From: Bacteroidetes/Chlorobi group bacterium ChocPot_Mid
Lineage (GTDB): Bacteria; Bacteroidota; Ignavibacteria; Kapaibacteriales; UBA2268
Assembly (NCBI GenBank): GCA_003731675.1
Contig: RCNQ01000108.1
Coordinates: 1-32,139 of the forward strand
Reading direction: 5' to 3'
DNA length: 32,139 nucleotides
Shown here: positions 17,459-26,199 of the stretch, piece by piece
Layout: each line of letters starts with the position of its first letter
Position numbering within the stretch: the first letter of the stretch is position 1
The notes under the pieces: generated by a model
Seen by the model: the letters and a program-made list of their open reading frames with translations, nothing else
Databases searched by the model: none
What the model was told of the DNA's origin: nothing
Position numbers and translations under genes: made by a program

Positions 17459-18395
17459 TTTTGATATGGTATACAAAAAATTCATAAGCTTGACACATAA
17501 TTTTCAGGTAACAGACTATTACCATCTCTTTATGTTGCTATTTTATACAGTTTGTGCTGTTACTTTCATTCAATCAGTAAATAGTCCTTTTTTTTATATA
17601 TCGGCAAATATTTCATTATCTGTCATGATTGTTGTTATGTCGGTAATGAGCAACAGATTGAGAGATAACAGAAACTTCAAATTATTTCAAAGAGTCATTA
17701 TGGCTCCTCTGGTTTATTTTATTTACTCTCAGGTTCAACAATATATCCGCTTTATCAATCCTTACGAATTTGATAGTATCTTGATATCATGTGATAGATT
17801 TTTATTTGGTACTGACCCAACCGTCTGGCTTCATAAGATTTCTTTTCCATTGTTAACAGAATTTTTACAAATATCTTATATGACATATTTTTTAATGCCA
17901 TTAATACAGGGGATAGAACTGCATTTCAAAGGTGATGACAAAATTTTTAATAAATTTGCAGGATTGATTATCTTTTGTTTCTATTTATCATACCTACTGT
18001 ATTTCTGTATGCCTGCAATCGGACCAAGATTTACTTTACATGATTTTGGTTTAACCTCACTTGAACTTCCGGGAATTTGGATTACAGACACTTTGAGGGC
18101 AATTGTTAATCAGGGTGGCGGAATTCCTGCAGGAGCATTGAATCCTGCCTTATACGTCAACAGAGACTGTATGCCGAGCGGTCATACAATGATGACACTG
18201 ATGAATTTAATTTTGGCATTCCGTTTGAAATCAAAATTCAGATGGGTATTTTTAGTTTTTGGTGTCAGTTTGATTTTTGGAACGGTCTATCTTAGGTATC
18301 ATTATGTCGTTGATGTTTTAGCAGGAATAATTTTCTGCTTACTTGCTCTATGGATTGAGCCAAAGATAAGCAGATTATTAAAAAGGAAGAATTAA
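17442..18395 (+). CDS. PAP2-superfamily membrane phosphatase, Aur1/PAP2_3-like
   Basis: 317 residues with about six to seven hydrophobic spans. The catalytic motifs are CMPSGHTMMTL (PSGH at 245-248) and YLRYHYVVDVLAG (His287, Asp291). The arrangement, with FCMPAIGPR near 188-196 before a PSGH loop, is that of the inositolphosphotransferase-type PAP2_3 group (Aur1 relatives) and not of classical PgpB. Members remove or transfer phosphate headgroups from lipids at the membrane. Possible substrates are undecaprenyl pyrophosphate, phosphatidate or a sphingolipid/inositol precursor; sequence does not decide. The ATG at 17442 overlaps rsmA by 17 nt and suggests translational coupling; Met9 (17466) is an alternative start that avoids the overlap. 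It converges with purL, 45 nt away, with no strong terminator between. Confidence 0.85.
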   Translation: MNLRNNFDMVYKKFISLTHNFQVTDYYHLFMLLFYTVCAVTFIQSVNSPFFYISANISLSVMIVVMSVMSNRLRDNRNFKLFQRVIMAPLVYFIYSQVQQYIRFINPYEFDSILISCDRFLFGTDPTVWLHKISFPLLTEFLQISYMTYFLMPLIQGIELHFKGDDKIFNKFAGLIIFCFYLSYLLYFCMPAIGPRFTLHDFGLTSLELPGIWITDTLRAIVNQGGGIPAGALNPALYVNRDCMPSGHTMMTLMNLILAFRLKSKFRWVFLVFGVSLIFGTVYLRYHYVVDVLAGIIFCLLALWIEPKISRLLKRKN

Positions 18396-18440
18396 TTTAC
18401 AAGTCACAACTATGAAATACTCAATTTTTCCCCAATTCAA

Positions 18441-20678
18441 TTATTTCATCATCCCCACCAATACTCCTTCATACTCCTCTCTCAACTTCTCGACATCAAC
18501 AGAAATAACACCCTTAATGTCGAATTTGTCCTTTGTTACTTTACCTAACTTTATACAAGCGATATTATTTTCTTTGCAAAGTTGCTGAATCTTGTGTTCC
18601 TTATTTGCACTCGAAGATACTACAACTCTCGAATGTGATTCTCCGAATAGTTTTCCTATTGTGATGTTATTTCCCAACTCAATTTCTGCACCTAAATTAT
18701 TCGACGAGTAAATTGCTTTTTCTGCGATGCAAACAGCCAAGCCGCCTTCACTGCAATCATGTGCTGAATTTACCAGCTTTTCTCGAATGGCAGTAAGAAT
18801 AACTTTCTGCAATCTGATTTCCTCATCAATGTCAAGGAGCGGGGCTTCTCCTGTAACAAGTCCGTGGATTTGCTTCAGCCACTCTGAACCACCAAGCTCT
18901 TCCCTATCGTTGCCGATTAAATAAATAACATCTCCCTCATTTTTGAATCCGCATGACATTATTTTTTCCAAATCGTCAATCAATCCAAGCATACCGATTG
19001 TCGGTGTCGGGAATATTGCCCTGTTCTTCGATTCATTATGGAAACTGACATTGCCACCCGTAACAGGGGTATTCAAAGCACGACAAGCATCACCCATACC
19101 GCGAATAGCTTCCTTGAATGTCCAATAAACCTCTGGGTCATAAGGATTACCAAAATTCAGACAATTAGTAATTGCCACCGGTTCTGCACCAACACAAACC
19201 ACGTTTCTTGCGGCTTCCGCCACTGCAGCCATAGCTCCCATATATGGATTCAAATATACAAAGCGACTTGCACAGTCCGTACATGTTGCAAATCCTTTGC
19301 CAGGGAGTTCCTTGATTCTCATAACAGCGGCATCACCCTTGATATTTACTGTATTAGTCCTTACCTGAGAATCGTATTGCTCGAAAACCCAACGCTTGGA
19401 GGCAACAGCAGGAGATTTAATTATTTTCCAAAAAGCTTCTTCATAAGATAAGTCCGTTTTCAATTTTGAAATGTCATATTTTCGCGTTTCCTTCAAGTAT
19501 TCGGGTTCTTTTGCCTCCCTGACATATTGCGGAGCACCTCCACCTAAAACTAATGGTTCGGCGGGCATTTCGCAAACTAATTTTCCATGCCTGCTGATTC
19601 TCAAAATACCATCATCCGTTACAACTCCAATTTGAGTCATCGGGACATCCCATTTATCGCAAATTTCTTTAGCTTTGGCTTCTAATCCTTTTTTTATAAC
19701 AAAGAGCATTCTTTCTTGAGATTCAGACAGCATAATTTCGTATGGAGTCATATTCAGTTCACGCATTGGAACTTTGTCGAGGTCAACAAGCATACCCATG
19801 CCATTTGGTGCGCTCATTTCCGAAGTCGAGCATGAAATACCTGCGGCACCCATATCCTGAACTGCATCAACAACACCCGCTTCAATTAATTCAAGTGTCG
19901 CTTCAAGTAAAAGTTTTTCGGAAAAAGGGTCACCAACCTGAACAGTGGGACGCATATTCTCAGATTCATCATCAAATTCCCGTGAAGCTAACAGAGAAGC
20001 ACCATGAATACCATCACGTCCTGTACTACTACCAACAATAAACACAGGATTTCCGACACCCGTGATTCTTGCTGATGCAGTTTTATCAGTACGAACAATA
20101 CCAACAGCCATAGCATTAATCAAAGGATTATCGAAATAGCAATCTTCGAAATAGACTTCACCCGCTACTGTCGGTACACCAAATGAATTTCCGTAATGCC
20201 CTATACCTTCGACCACACCTCTTAAAAGGAATTTTGTCCTTTCGGAGTTTAACTCACCGAATCGCAAAGAATCAAGAGAAGCAATTGGTCTTGCACCCAT
20301 TGAGAAGATATCCCTGAGAATACCACCTACACCAGTTGCGGCACCTTGAAAAGGTTCAATCGCTGATGGATGATTATGACTCTCAATTTTAAATGCAATT
20401 GCATAGCCACCACCAATATCAATCAATCCTGCATTTTCAGCTCCGGCATCAACCAACAATCTACCTCCTGAACGTGGAAGTGTCTTTAACTGTAAAATCG
20501 AATTTTTATATGAGCAATGTTCGCTCCACATCACACCAAAGACACCTAACTCTGTGTAAGTCGGTACCCTACCCAATATTTCACAAACTTTTTTATATTC
20601 TTCCTCGGTTAAACCAACTTCTTTTGCAGTTTCGACTGAAACCTCTATTTCCGAAAAGAGTTCTTTGCTGACTTTCAT
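18441..20678 (-). CDS. purL: Phosphoribosylformylglycinamidine synthase subunit PurL (short form)
   Basis: 745 residues from the chosen ATG at 20678 (MKVSKELFSEIEVSVETAKEVGL), the length of short PurL. The frame stays open 33 codons upstream, but that part is a hydrophobic, unconserved stretch overlapping the promoter, so it is not used. Motifs include GVMWSEHCSYKNS near the start, ESHNHPSAIEPFQGAATGVGGILRD (substrate and ATP site), and GGNVSFHNES and HDCSEGGLAVCIAE in the second AIR-synthase-like half. It makes FGAM from FGAR, ATP and ammonia in step 4 of purine synthesis. The short form needs separate PurS and PurQ, which are not in this window. It is transcribed away from hppA. Confidence 0.96.
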   Translation of the reverse strand: MKVSKELFSEIEVSVETAKEVGLTEEEYKKVCEILGRVPTYTELGVFGVMWSEHCSYKNSILQLKTLPRSGGRLLVDAGAENAGLIDIGGGYAIAFKIESHNHPSAIEPFQGAATGVGGILRDIFSMGARPIASLDSLRFGELNSERTKFLLRGVVEGIGHYGNSFGVPTVAGEVYFEDCYFDNPLINAMAVGIVRTDKTASARITGVGNPVFIVGSSTGRDGIHGASLLASREFDDESENMRPTVQVGDPFSEKLLLEATLELIEAGVVDAVQDMGAAGISCSTSEMSAPNGMGMLVDLDKVPMRELNMTPYEIMLSESQERMLFVIKKGLEAKAKEICDKWDVPMTQIGVVTDDGILRISRHGKLVCEMPAEPLVLGGGAPQYVREAKEPEYLKETRKYDISKLKTDLSYEEAFWKIIKSPAVASKRWVFEQYDSQVRTNTVNIKGDAAVMRIKELPGKGFATCTDCASRFVYLNPYMGAMAAVAEAARNVVCVGAEPVAITNCLNFGNPYDPEVYWTFKEAIRGMGDACRALNTPVTGGNVSFHNESKNRAIFPTPTIGMLGLIDDLEKIMSCGFKNEGDVIYLIGNDREELGGSEWLKQIHGLVTGEAPLLDIDEEIRLQKVILTAIREKLVNSAHDCSEGGLAVCIAEKAIYSSNNLGAEIELGNNITIGKLFGESHSRVVVSSSANKEHKIQQLCKENNIACIKLGKVTKDKFDIKGVISVDVEKLREEYEGVLVGMMK

Positions 20679-20983
20679 ATAAAATATATAATTAATTGAA
20701 AAAATAATAAGTAACAAAATTAATGTTTTTATTGTAATTATCAACATACAAACTAGTATAAATTTAACTACACACAATTCAAAAGAATTTATTAATTTTG
20801 ACAGTTTAAAAAATTTAACACAACAAAATGATTACATAATTTATTTAAGCAATATGATTTTTTTTGTATTTTAAGTAAGTTAATAAGTCTTTTATTATAA
20901 AATAATAATATTTTATGTTGTTAATGTACGAGAATGATGCTTTTTTTAATAAATAATTTTATAAACTAATAAAAAGTTAAGTT
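20679..20983. other. Divergent intergenic region between purL and hppA
   Basis: 305 AT-rich bases. It holds the purL promoter candidate (20715-20745, minus). No TAnnTTTG box is found on the hppA side. No purine riboswitch fold (paired stem with the conserved loop sequences) was recognised on the purL side. Confidence 0.6.
20715..20745 (-). promoter_or_regulatory. Bacteroidota-type promoter of purL
   Basis: On the minus strand: -33 GTTG (20745-20742), 19-nt spacer, -7 TAATTTTG (20722-20715). Predicted start is near 20710, about 32 nt before the purL ATG, and thus downstream of the longest open frame's first codon, which supports the internal start. A sigma70-like TTGAAT/TATACT pair (20782-20777, 20760-20755, 16-nt spacer) lies just upstream as an alternative. 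Confidence 0.5.
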
Positions 20984-23203
20984 ATGGATTCATTAGTATA
21001 TCTAATTCCGTTATTTGGTGTGATAGCATTGTTATTCACACTATGGCGTTCATTGTGGGTTGGCAAGCAAGACCCAGGCAATGAGAAAATGCAGAAGATT
21101 GCAGGACATATACAAAAAGGTGCAATGGCATTTTTAAGAGCTGAGTATTCAAGAATTGCAATTTTCGCTGTTGTAGTGGCAATTTTGCTTGGGATTCAGG
21201 GAGCATCAGCTCCTGATTCAAGTTCTTTGGTTGCTATATCTTTTATTATTGGTGCAATTTGTTCCGCTTTAGCTGGATACATAGGGATGAAAGTTGCAAC
21301 CAAAGCCAATGTTAGAACAACCAATGCCGCTCGTGAAAGCTTAAACAAAGCACTTATTATTGCTTTCAATGGTGGTGCTGTTATGGGTATGGGAGTTGTT
21401 GGATTGGGAGTATTAGGATTAAGTATCCTCTTTATTATTTATGGAAATATGTGGGGTACAACTACACAAGAAGTATTAACCAAAGTTGTTACAGTTTTAA
21501 CTGGTTTCTCATTTGGTGCATCGTCAATAGCCTTGTTCGCCAGGGTTGGTGGTGGAATTTATACCAAAGCGGCAGATGTTGGTGCAGATTTGGTAGGAAA
21601 AGTTGAAGCCGGTATACCTGAAGACCATCCATTAAACCCTGCAACGATTGCAGATAACGTTGGAGACAATGTGGGAGATGTTGCAGGAATGGGTGCCGAC
21701 TTATTTGAGTCTTATGTTGGTTCGATTATAGGAACAATGGTACTTGGTACAATATTCTTTAGTTTACCTGAGTTTGCAGGAACTCCATTTGGAGGAATGA
21801 CAATGGTTGTTTTACCTTTATTTCTTGCTGCAGCAGGCATTATTGTATCAATCTTCGGTACTTTCTTTGTTAAAGTAAAAGAACATGGGAACCCACAAGC
21901 AGCGTTGAATATTGGAACATTCCTTGCTGCAGGGCTTATGATTATTGCAACATATTTTATTATCAACGCAATGTTACCAGCAACATTTTCAGTTTCAGAC
22001 CAATTGTATGGTGGATTAGATGCAAATAATACTATTGTACCTTTTACAATTACATCACTGGGTGTTTTCTTGGCAACAGTTATTGGTTTGATAGCAGGGG
22101 TTGGTATCGGGTTAGTAACAGAATATTATACAGGTTACGGCAAACCACCTGTCAGAAATATAGCTAAGCAGTCTTTAACTGGAGCAGCAACAAATATTAT
22201 TGCAGGTTTGGGAACAGGTATGATGTCAACAGCAATTCCAGTACTTTTAATCGCTTTTGCAATTATAGGTGCATTCCATTTTGCAGGACTTTATGGTATT
22301 GCCATAGCTGCTGTTGGTATGTTGGCAACAACAGGAATTCAATTGGCAGTTGATGCTTATGGTCCCGTTGCAGATAATGCTGGGGGAATAGCAGAAATGT
22401 CTGAATTACCTCACGAAGTTCGAGAAAGAACAGATAAGCTTGATGCTGTAGGAAACTCAACTGCTGCTATTGGTAAGGGCTTTGCAATTGGCTCAGCCGC
22501 TTTGACAGCTTTAGCACTTTTTGCAGCATTTATGACAGCTTCAGGATTGAAAGTAATTGATATATCAGTTCCTAAAGTAATGGCTGGTGTTTTCTTTGGT
22601 GGTTTGATGCCATTTGTTTTCTCAGCATTAGCTATGGGAGCAGTTGGCAAAGCCGCAATGAGAATGATTCAGGAAGTAAGAAGACAGTTTACAACTATTC
22701 CTGCTTTAAAAGCCGCTTTGGATTTAATGAGAAAACATGGTGATGAAGATTTGGATAAATGGTCAGCAGAAGACCAAAAAGTTTTCCGCGAAGCAGATGG
22801 TAAAGCTGAATATGAGAAATGTGTTGATATTTCTGCAAAAGCTGCTATCAAACAGATGGTATTACCTGGCTTATTAGCTGTTATTGTCCCTGTAGTAGTT
22901 GGTTTTATTTTCGGTGCTCAAACATTAGGCGGATTGTTAGCTGGTGTTACTGTGGTTGGTGTATTAATGGCTATCTTCCAGGCGAATGCCGGTGGTGCTT
23001 GGGATAACGCAAAGAAGATGTTTGAAGCCGGTGTTGAAATTGAAGGAAAAATGTATTATAAAGATTCCGAACCACGTAAAGCCGCTGTTGTAGGTGATAC
23101 CGTTGGTGACCCGTTCAAAGATACTTCAGGACCTTCAATAAATATATTAATAAAATTGATGTCTATCGTATCATTGATTTTAGCTCCACTGTTAGCTATG
23201 TAA
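20984..23203 (+). CDS. hppA: Membrane-bound ion-pumping pyrophosphatase, K+-dependent type
   Basis: 739 residues, about 16 membrane helices. The PPi/Mg site is DVGADLVGKVEAGIPEDHP (198-216) followed by NPATIADNVGDNVGD (218-232); a second acidic set lies in VVGDTVGDPFKDTSGPS near the C-terminus. The segment GNSTAAIGKG (490-499) has Ala494 and Gly497, the residues typical of K+-stimulated enzymes, where K+-independent ones carry Lys and Thr. Glu242 in GADLFESYVG sits where Na+-pumping and some H+-pumping bacterial enzymes have their gate Glu, so the ion pumped (Na+, H+ or both) is open. It uses the PPi released by biosynthesis to build an ion gradient across the inner membrane. Monocistronic, ended by a strong bidirectional terminator. 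Confidence 0.96.
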   Translation: MDSLVYLIPLFGVIALLFTLWRSLWVGKQDPGNEKMQKIAGHIQKGAMAFLRAEYSRIAIFAVVVAILLGIQGASAPDSSSLVAISFIIGAICSALAGYIGMKVATKANVRTTNAARESLNKALIIAFNGGAVMGMGVVGLGVLGLSILFIIYGNMWGTTTQEVLTKVVTVLTGFSFGASSIALFARVGGGIYTKAADVGADLVGKVEAGIPEDHPLNPATIADNVGDNVGDVAGMGADLFESYVGSIIGTMVLGTIFFSLPEFAGTPFGGMTMVVLPLFLAAAGIIVSIFGTFFVKVKEHGNPQAALNIGTFLAAGLMIIATYFIINAMLPATFSVSDQLYGGLDANNTIVPFTITSLGVFLATVIGLIAGVGIGLVTEYYTGYGKPPVRNIAKQSLTGAATNIIAGLGTGMMSTAIPVLLIAFAIIGAFHFAGLYGIAIAAVGMLATTGIQLAVDAYGPVADNAGGIAEMSELPHEVRERTDKLDAVGNSTAAIGKGFAIGSAALTALALFAAFMTASGLKVIDISVPKVMAGVFFGGLMPFVFSALAMGAVGKAAMRMIQEVRRQFTTIPALKAALDLMRKHGDEDLDKWSAEDQKVFREADGKAEYEKCVDISAKAAIKQMVLPGLLAVIVPVVVGFIFGAQTLGGLLAGVTVVGVLMAIFQANAGGAWDNAKKMFEAGVEIEGKMYYKDSEPRKAAVVGDTVGDPFKDTSGPSINILIKLMSIVSLILAPLLAM

Positions 23204-23221
23204 TGATATAATCTGATGTAT

Positions 23222-23258
23222 AAAAACCTCCTGAATTATAAATCAGGAGGTTTTTTTT
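23222..23258 (+). terminator. Strong terminator after hppA (bidirectional)
   Basis: Core stem CCTCCTGA / TCAGGAGG extended by five A-T pairs (13 bp in all), 8-nt loop, 8-T tail (23251-23258). The A-run at 23222-23226 gives a T-run on the other strand, so it can also stop minus-strand transcripts. Confidence 0.92.
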
Positions 23259-23260
23259 AT

Positions 23261-23285
23261 AAAAAAGCCGCTTGAAAGCGGCTTT
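23261..23285 (-). terminator. Terminator of the rplU-rpmA operon
   Basis: Stem AAAGCCGCTT / AAGCGGCTTT (23264-23273, 23276-23285). On the minus strand it is followed by six T (complement of 23261-23266). It lies 36 nt past the rpmA stop and beside the hppA terminator, an ordinary convergent arrangement. Confidence 0.88.
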
Positions 23286-23320
23286 AATTTTGCAAGTAGA
23301 GATGAAATAATATTTGTTAA

Positions 23321-23578
23321 TTAATTTGCAGGATAAACACTTACCTGCTTTTTATCTTTACCTTTTCTTTCGAATTTTACATGTCCGTCAATTAAAGAGA
23401 AGATTGTAAAGTCAGTTCCCAATCCGACATTTCTACCGGGATGGAATTTAGTGCCGCATTGGCGTACAATGATATTGCCCGCTTTTGCAAATTCACCACC
23501 GAACATTTTTACACCACGTCTTTGGGCATTGGAATCTCTTCCGTTTTTTGACGAACCGCCACCTTTTTTATGTGCCAT
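23321..23578 (-). CDS. rpmA: 50S ribosomal protein L27
   Basis: 85 residues, full length. The start MAHKKGGGSSKNGRDS is the canonical L27 N-terminus that reaches into the peptidyl transferase centre; there is no cleavable Firmicutes-type leader. QRRGVKMFGGEFAKAGNIIVRQ and GTKFHPGRNVGLGTD complete the family pattern. It helps position the acceptor end of P-site tRNA. It lies 24 nt behind rplU in the standard rplU-rpmA operon and is followed by an intrinsic terminator. Confidence 0.98.
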   Translation of the reverse strand: MAHKKGGGSSKNGRDSNAQRRGVKMFGGEFAKAGNIIVRQCGTKFHPGRNVGLGTDFTIFSLIDGHVKFERKGKDKKQVSVYPAN

Positions 23579-23602
23579 AATTCAATCCTTAACTATATTT
23601 TA

Positions 23603-23995
23603 TTATTCGTTGTTTTCTGTGTTATTTTCTGTCACAGGTTCATCTGCAACTTCAGCTTTCTTTCTCCCTCTGGTTTTTTTGACCTTACCTAAAGTAATAT
23701 CGGTAATTTCAATTTTTGTGAAAGCTTGTCTGTGTCCATTTAGTTTGCGGTGACCTTTTCTTCTTTTTTTGTGGAAGACTAAAACTTTATCGTCTTTACC
23801 ATGCTCCAAAATTTTTGCAGCAACAGTACCTTCGATGTAAGGAGTTCCAATTTGCTCTGAACCCTCTTCCCCACCCATGAGAATATTTGTAAATTCAACT
23901 GTTTCTCCAGGGTTTCCTTTTAAGAGAGGAACTCTGATTGTTGCATTTTTTTGTGCTTCTATTTGTATGCCACCAATTTCAACAACTGCGTACAT
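23603..23995 (-). CDS. rplU: 50S ribosomal protein L21, with C-terminal extension
   Basis: 130 residues. The first 100 or so match L21: MYAVVEIGGIQIEAQKNATIRVP, the beta region with NILMGG, and the RNA-binding end VLVFHKKRRKGHRKLNGHRQAFTKIEI. A tail of about 27 residues follows, first basic (KKTRGRKKA) and then acidic and Asn/Glu-rich (EVADEPVTENNTENNE). Such a tail is beyond the usual size of about 103 residues and is probably flexible. L21 binds 23S rRNA domain II early in 50S assembly. First gene of the rplU-rpmA pair; no clear TAnnTTTG box lies in the 82 nt between it and clpX, so read-through from clpPX is possible. Confidence 0.97.
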   Translation of the reverse strand: MYAVVEIGGIQIEAQKNATIRVPLLKGNPGETVEFTNILMGGEEGSEQIGTPYIEGTVAAKILEHGKDDKVLVFHKKRRKGHRKLNGHRQAFTKIEITDITLGKVKKTRGRKKAEVADEPVTENNTENNE

Positions 23996-24077
23996 TTTAT
24001 TATCCTAATAAACTTTTTTATAAATTATTTTTAAAAGAATTGCAATTTACGAATATATTAATAACTTACCAAAAAAA

Positions 24078-25337
24078 TTATGCAGTTTTTGCTCGCTTTT
24101 TTATTTTTTCGTATTGCACTTTGTTTTCTTTACCTTCTATAAAATTGTTAGTTATAGTGCATTTTTCAATATCCTGCAAATCGGGTAACTCGTACATTAC
24201 AGGTAACATAAATTCTTCAACTATTGCCCTAAGGGCTCTTGCACCAGTTTTTCTTTCTCTGGCTTTTTTTACGATGGTTTTAAGGGCTTCTTGCTCAAAT
24301 TCCAAAGTAACCCCTTCCATTTTAAAGAGTTTCTGGTATTGTTTTATAATCGAATTCTTCGGTTCTGTCAAAATGTTCAACATAGCTTCTTCTGAAAGTT
24401 CCTCAAGAGGTGCAAAAACAGGTAGTCTTCCAATTATTTCAGGGATAAATCCATATTTTAACAAGTCTTCGGGTTCAACCTTTTTCAGTAAGTTGTAGGA
24501 TTCTTTGATAACATCTAAATCTTCGGACATAAATCCGATGGTTGATGTTCTCATTCGCTGGGCGATTATTTTTTCTAAACCCTCAAATGCTCCACCACAA
24601 ATAAAAAGTATATTTTGGGTATTGATATGGATTAATTCCTGTTCGGGGTGTTTCCTACCCCCTTTTGGTGGAATTCCTGCTATCGTTCCTTCAAGGATTT
24701 TCAATAATGCCTGCTGAACACCTTCACCTGAGACATCTCTTGTTATGCTTCGAGATTCACTTTTTCGAGTAATTTTATCAATTTCATCAATATATATAAT
24801 GCCTCTTTCAGCAAGGGCAGTATTGTAATTTGCATTTTGTACAAGAGACAAAAGTATGTTTTCTACATCATCACCGACATATCCTGCTTCAGTTAATGTA
24901 GTGGCATCAGCAATAGCAAAAGGAACTTTGAGTATTCGAGCTAAGGTCCTTGCCAATAAAGTTTTGCCTGTACCTGTTGGTCCGAGTAATAAAATATTGC
25001 TCTTTTCTATTTCAACATCCTGGAACTCTTTTGCTAAGTCTGTGGTTTGTATTCGTTTATAATGATTATAAACCGCAACAGATAATACTTTTTTTGCATG
25101 TTCCTGCCCAATGACGTAATCATCGAGTTGCCTCTTTATTTCAGATGGTTTAGGCAAGTCCGACGGTTTTTGAAATTCAATAGATTGCAGTGCGTTGTGT
25201 TTTATGATTTCTTCAGATTTCCTGACACAGACATTGCAAATGTAAATCTGATTTGGTCCTTCGATTAAGCTTTGGACTTCCTCAGCAGTCCGACCACAAA
25301 ATGAGCAGTGGATATTTTTAACAAATTCTTTTGACAT
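24078..25337 (-). CDS. clpX: ATP-dependent protease ATP-binding subunit ClpX
   Basis: 419 residues. The N-terminal zinc domain has Cys11, Cys14, Cys34 and Cys37 (CSFC ... CNVC). The AAA+ module has Walker A GPTGTGKT at 119-126, Walker B IYIDEID at 181-187, the GYVG pore loop at 152-155 and the RKHPEQ pore region. An IGF-type loop (TSTIGFMSE) needed to dock ClpP is present, and the C-terminal small domain (RKTGARALRAIVEE) carries sensor 2. ClpX unfolds tagged proteins and feeds them to ClpP in the cytoplasm. It starts 11 nt after the clpP stop, the standard clpP-clpX operon. The C-terminus is short and basic, without extra domains. Confidence 0.98.
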   Translation of the reverse strand: MSKEFVKNIHCSFCGRTAEEVQSLIEGPNQIYICNVCVRKSEEIIKHNALQSIEFQKPSDLPKPSEIKRQLDDYVIGQEHAKKVLSVAVYNHYKRIQTTDLAKEFQDVEIEKSNILLLGPTGTGKTLLARTLARILKVPFAIADATTLTEAGYVGDDVENILLSLVQNANYNTALAERGIIYIDEIDKITRKSESRSITRDVSGEGVQQALLKILEGTIAGIPPKGGRKHPEQELIHINTQNILFICGGAFEGLEKIIAQRMRTSTIGFMSEDLDVIKESYNLLKKVEPEDLLKYGFIPEIIGRLPVFAPLEELSEEAMLNILTEPKNSIIKQYQKLFKMEGVTLEFEQEALKTIVKKARERKTGARALRAIVEEFMLPVMYELPDLQDIEKCTITNNFIEGKENKVQYEKIKKRAKTA

Positions 25338-25348
25338 TTTCTAAACCT

Positions 25349-25972
25349 TTATTTACTTTCTGTTTCACTCTTTGTTTCTTGCTCAGGTAATCTGACAAGG
25401 ATTTTATCTATGATACCATAATCCATAGCTTCCTGGGCTGACATGTAAAAATCTCTGTCAGAGTCTCGCCGTACTTCTTCAATTGCTCTTCCTGTGTGTT
25501 TAGCAGTAATTTCGTACAGAGTTTCGCGGATTCTTAGCATTTCTTTAGTGTAGATTTCAATATCTGTTGCCTGACCTTGAGCACCACCTAATGGCTGATG
25601 CATAAGGATTCTTGCGTTTGGAAGGGCATACCTTTTTCCTTTTGAACCTGCACAGAGCAAAACCTGTGCCATAGATGCCCCCATACCCATACAAATTGTC
25701 GTTATATCAGGTTTGACGAATTGCATTGTGTCGTAAATTGCCAAGCCGGCACTGACAGAACCACCAGGTGAATTGATGTAAATATTTATATCTTTATTCG
25801 GGTCTTCGCTTGCAAGAAAAAGTAATTGGGCAATCACAAGATTGGAAACATAATCATCTATTGGCGAACCAATAAAAATAATTCTTTCCTTCAACAAACG
25901 GGAATATATGTCGTAAGAACGCTCTCCCCTGCTCGTTTGCTCAACAACAATTGGTATTAGCTGATTAATCAT
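25349..25972 (-). CDS. clpP: ATP-dependent Clp protease proteolytic subunit ClpP
   Basis: 207 residues with the full serine-protease triad: Ser100 in GMGASMAQVLL, His125 in RILMHQPLGG and Asp174 in RDSDRDFYMSA, with the same spacings as Escherichia coli ClpP. The short N-terminus (MINQLIPIVVEQTSRGERSYDIYS) forms the pore-lining loop region after processing. It assembles into a 14-subunit barrel that degrades substrates delivered by ClpX (clpX follows after 11 nt). Unlike many bacteria, no trigger-factor gene lies directly upstream; instead there is a 694-nt gap containing an IS remnant. An AAGGA is about 10 nt before the ATG and could be a ribosome-binding site. Confidence 0.98.
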   Translation of the reverse strand: MINQLIPIVVEQTSRGERSYDIYSRLLKERIIFIGSPIDDYVSNLVIAQLLFLASEDPNKDINIYINSPGGSVSAGLAIYDTMQFVKPDITTICMGMGASMAQVLLCAGSKGKRYALPNARILMHQPLGGAQGQATDIEIYTKEMLRIRETLYEITAKHTGRAIEEVRRDSDRDFYMSAQEAMDYGIIDKILVRLPEQETKSETESK

Positions 25973-26141
25973 TTTCGTATTTCCTTAATATATTAAATAG
26001 TTTAATAATAAAGAGCTATAACGGATGAGGAGGAAAAATAATTTAAAAAAGGTGCTACTATGTTAGTTCTATATAGTCATTCGAATATTCATAAAAAAAT
26101 TTTATTTGACTAACTTCGGAAGAAAAAATTTATAAAAATAA

Positions 26142-26160
26142 TTATTGTTCGATAAAAATA
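26142..26160 (+). repeat. Left terminal inverted repeat of the IS remnant
   Basis: ATTATTGTTCGATAAAAAT; pairs with the reverse complement of 26473-26491 at 17 of 19 positions. Both differences are C-to-T relative to the right copy. Similarity continues for three bases (26138-26140) outside the repeat. Confidence 0.65.
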
Positions 26161-26199
26161 AAATATAGAAGCGGGGATAGAAATCCAGATAAGGGTTAG

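Noticed and set aside
19038..19451. 137-codon plus-strand open frame
   Set aside because: Lies wholly antisense to the conserved purL; its sequence shows no motif and it is a shadow of purL codons.
20679..20777. N-terminal extension of purL giving a 778-residue protein with a hydrophobic start
   Set aside because: The extra 33 codons are unlike any PurL N-terminus, are AT-rich, and overlap the promoter whose predicted start lies downstream of them.
23938..24498. 186-codon plus-strand open frame across rplU/clpX
   Set aside because: Antisense to clpX and the rplU start; Ser/Phe-rich shadow translation with no recognisable domain.
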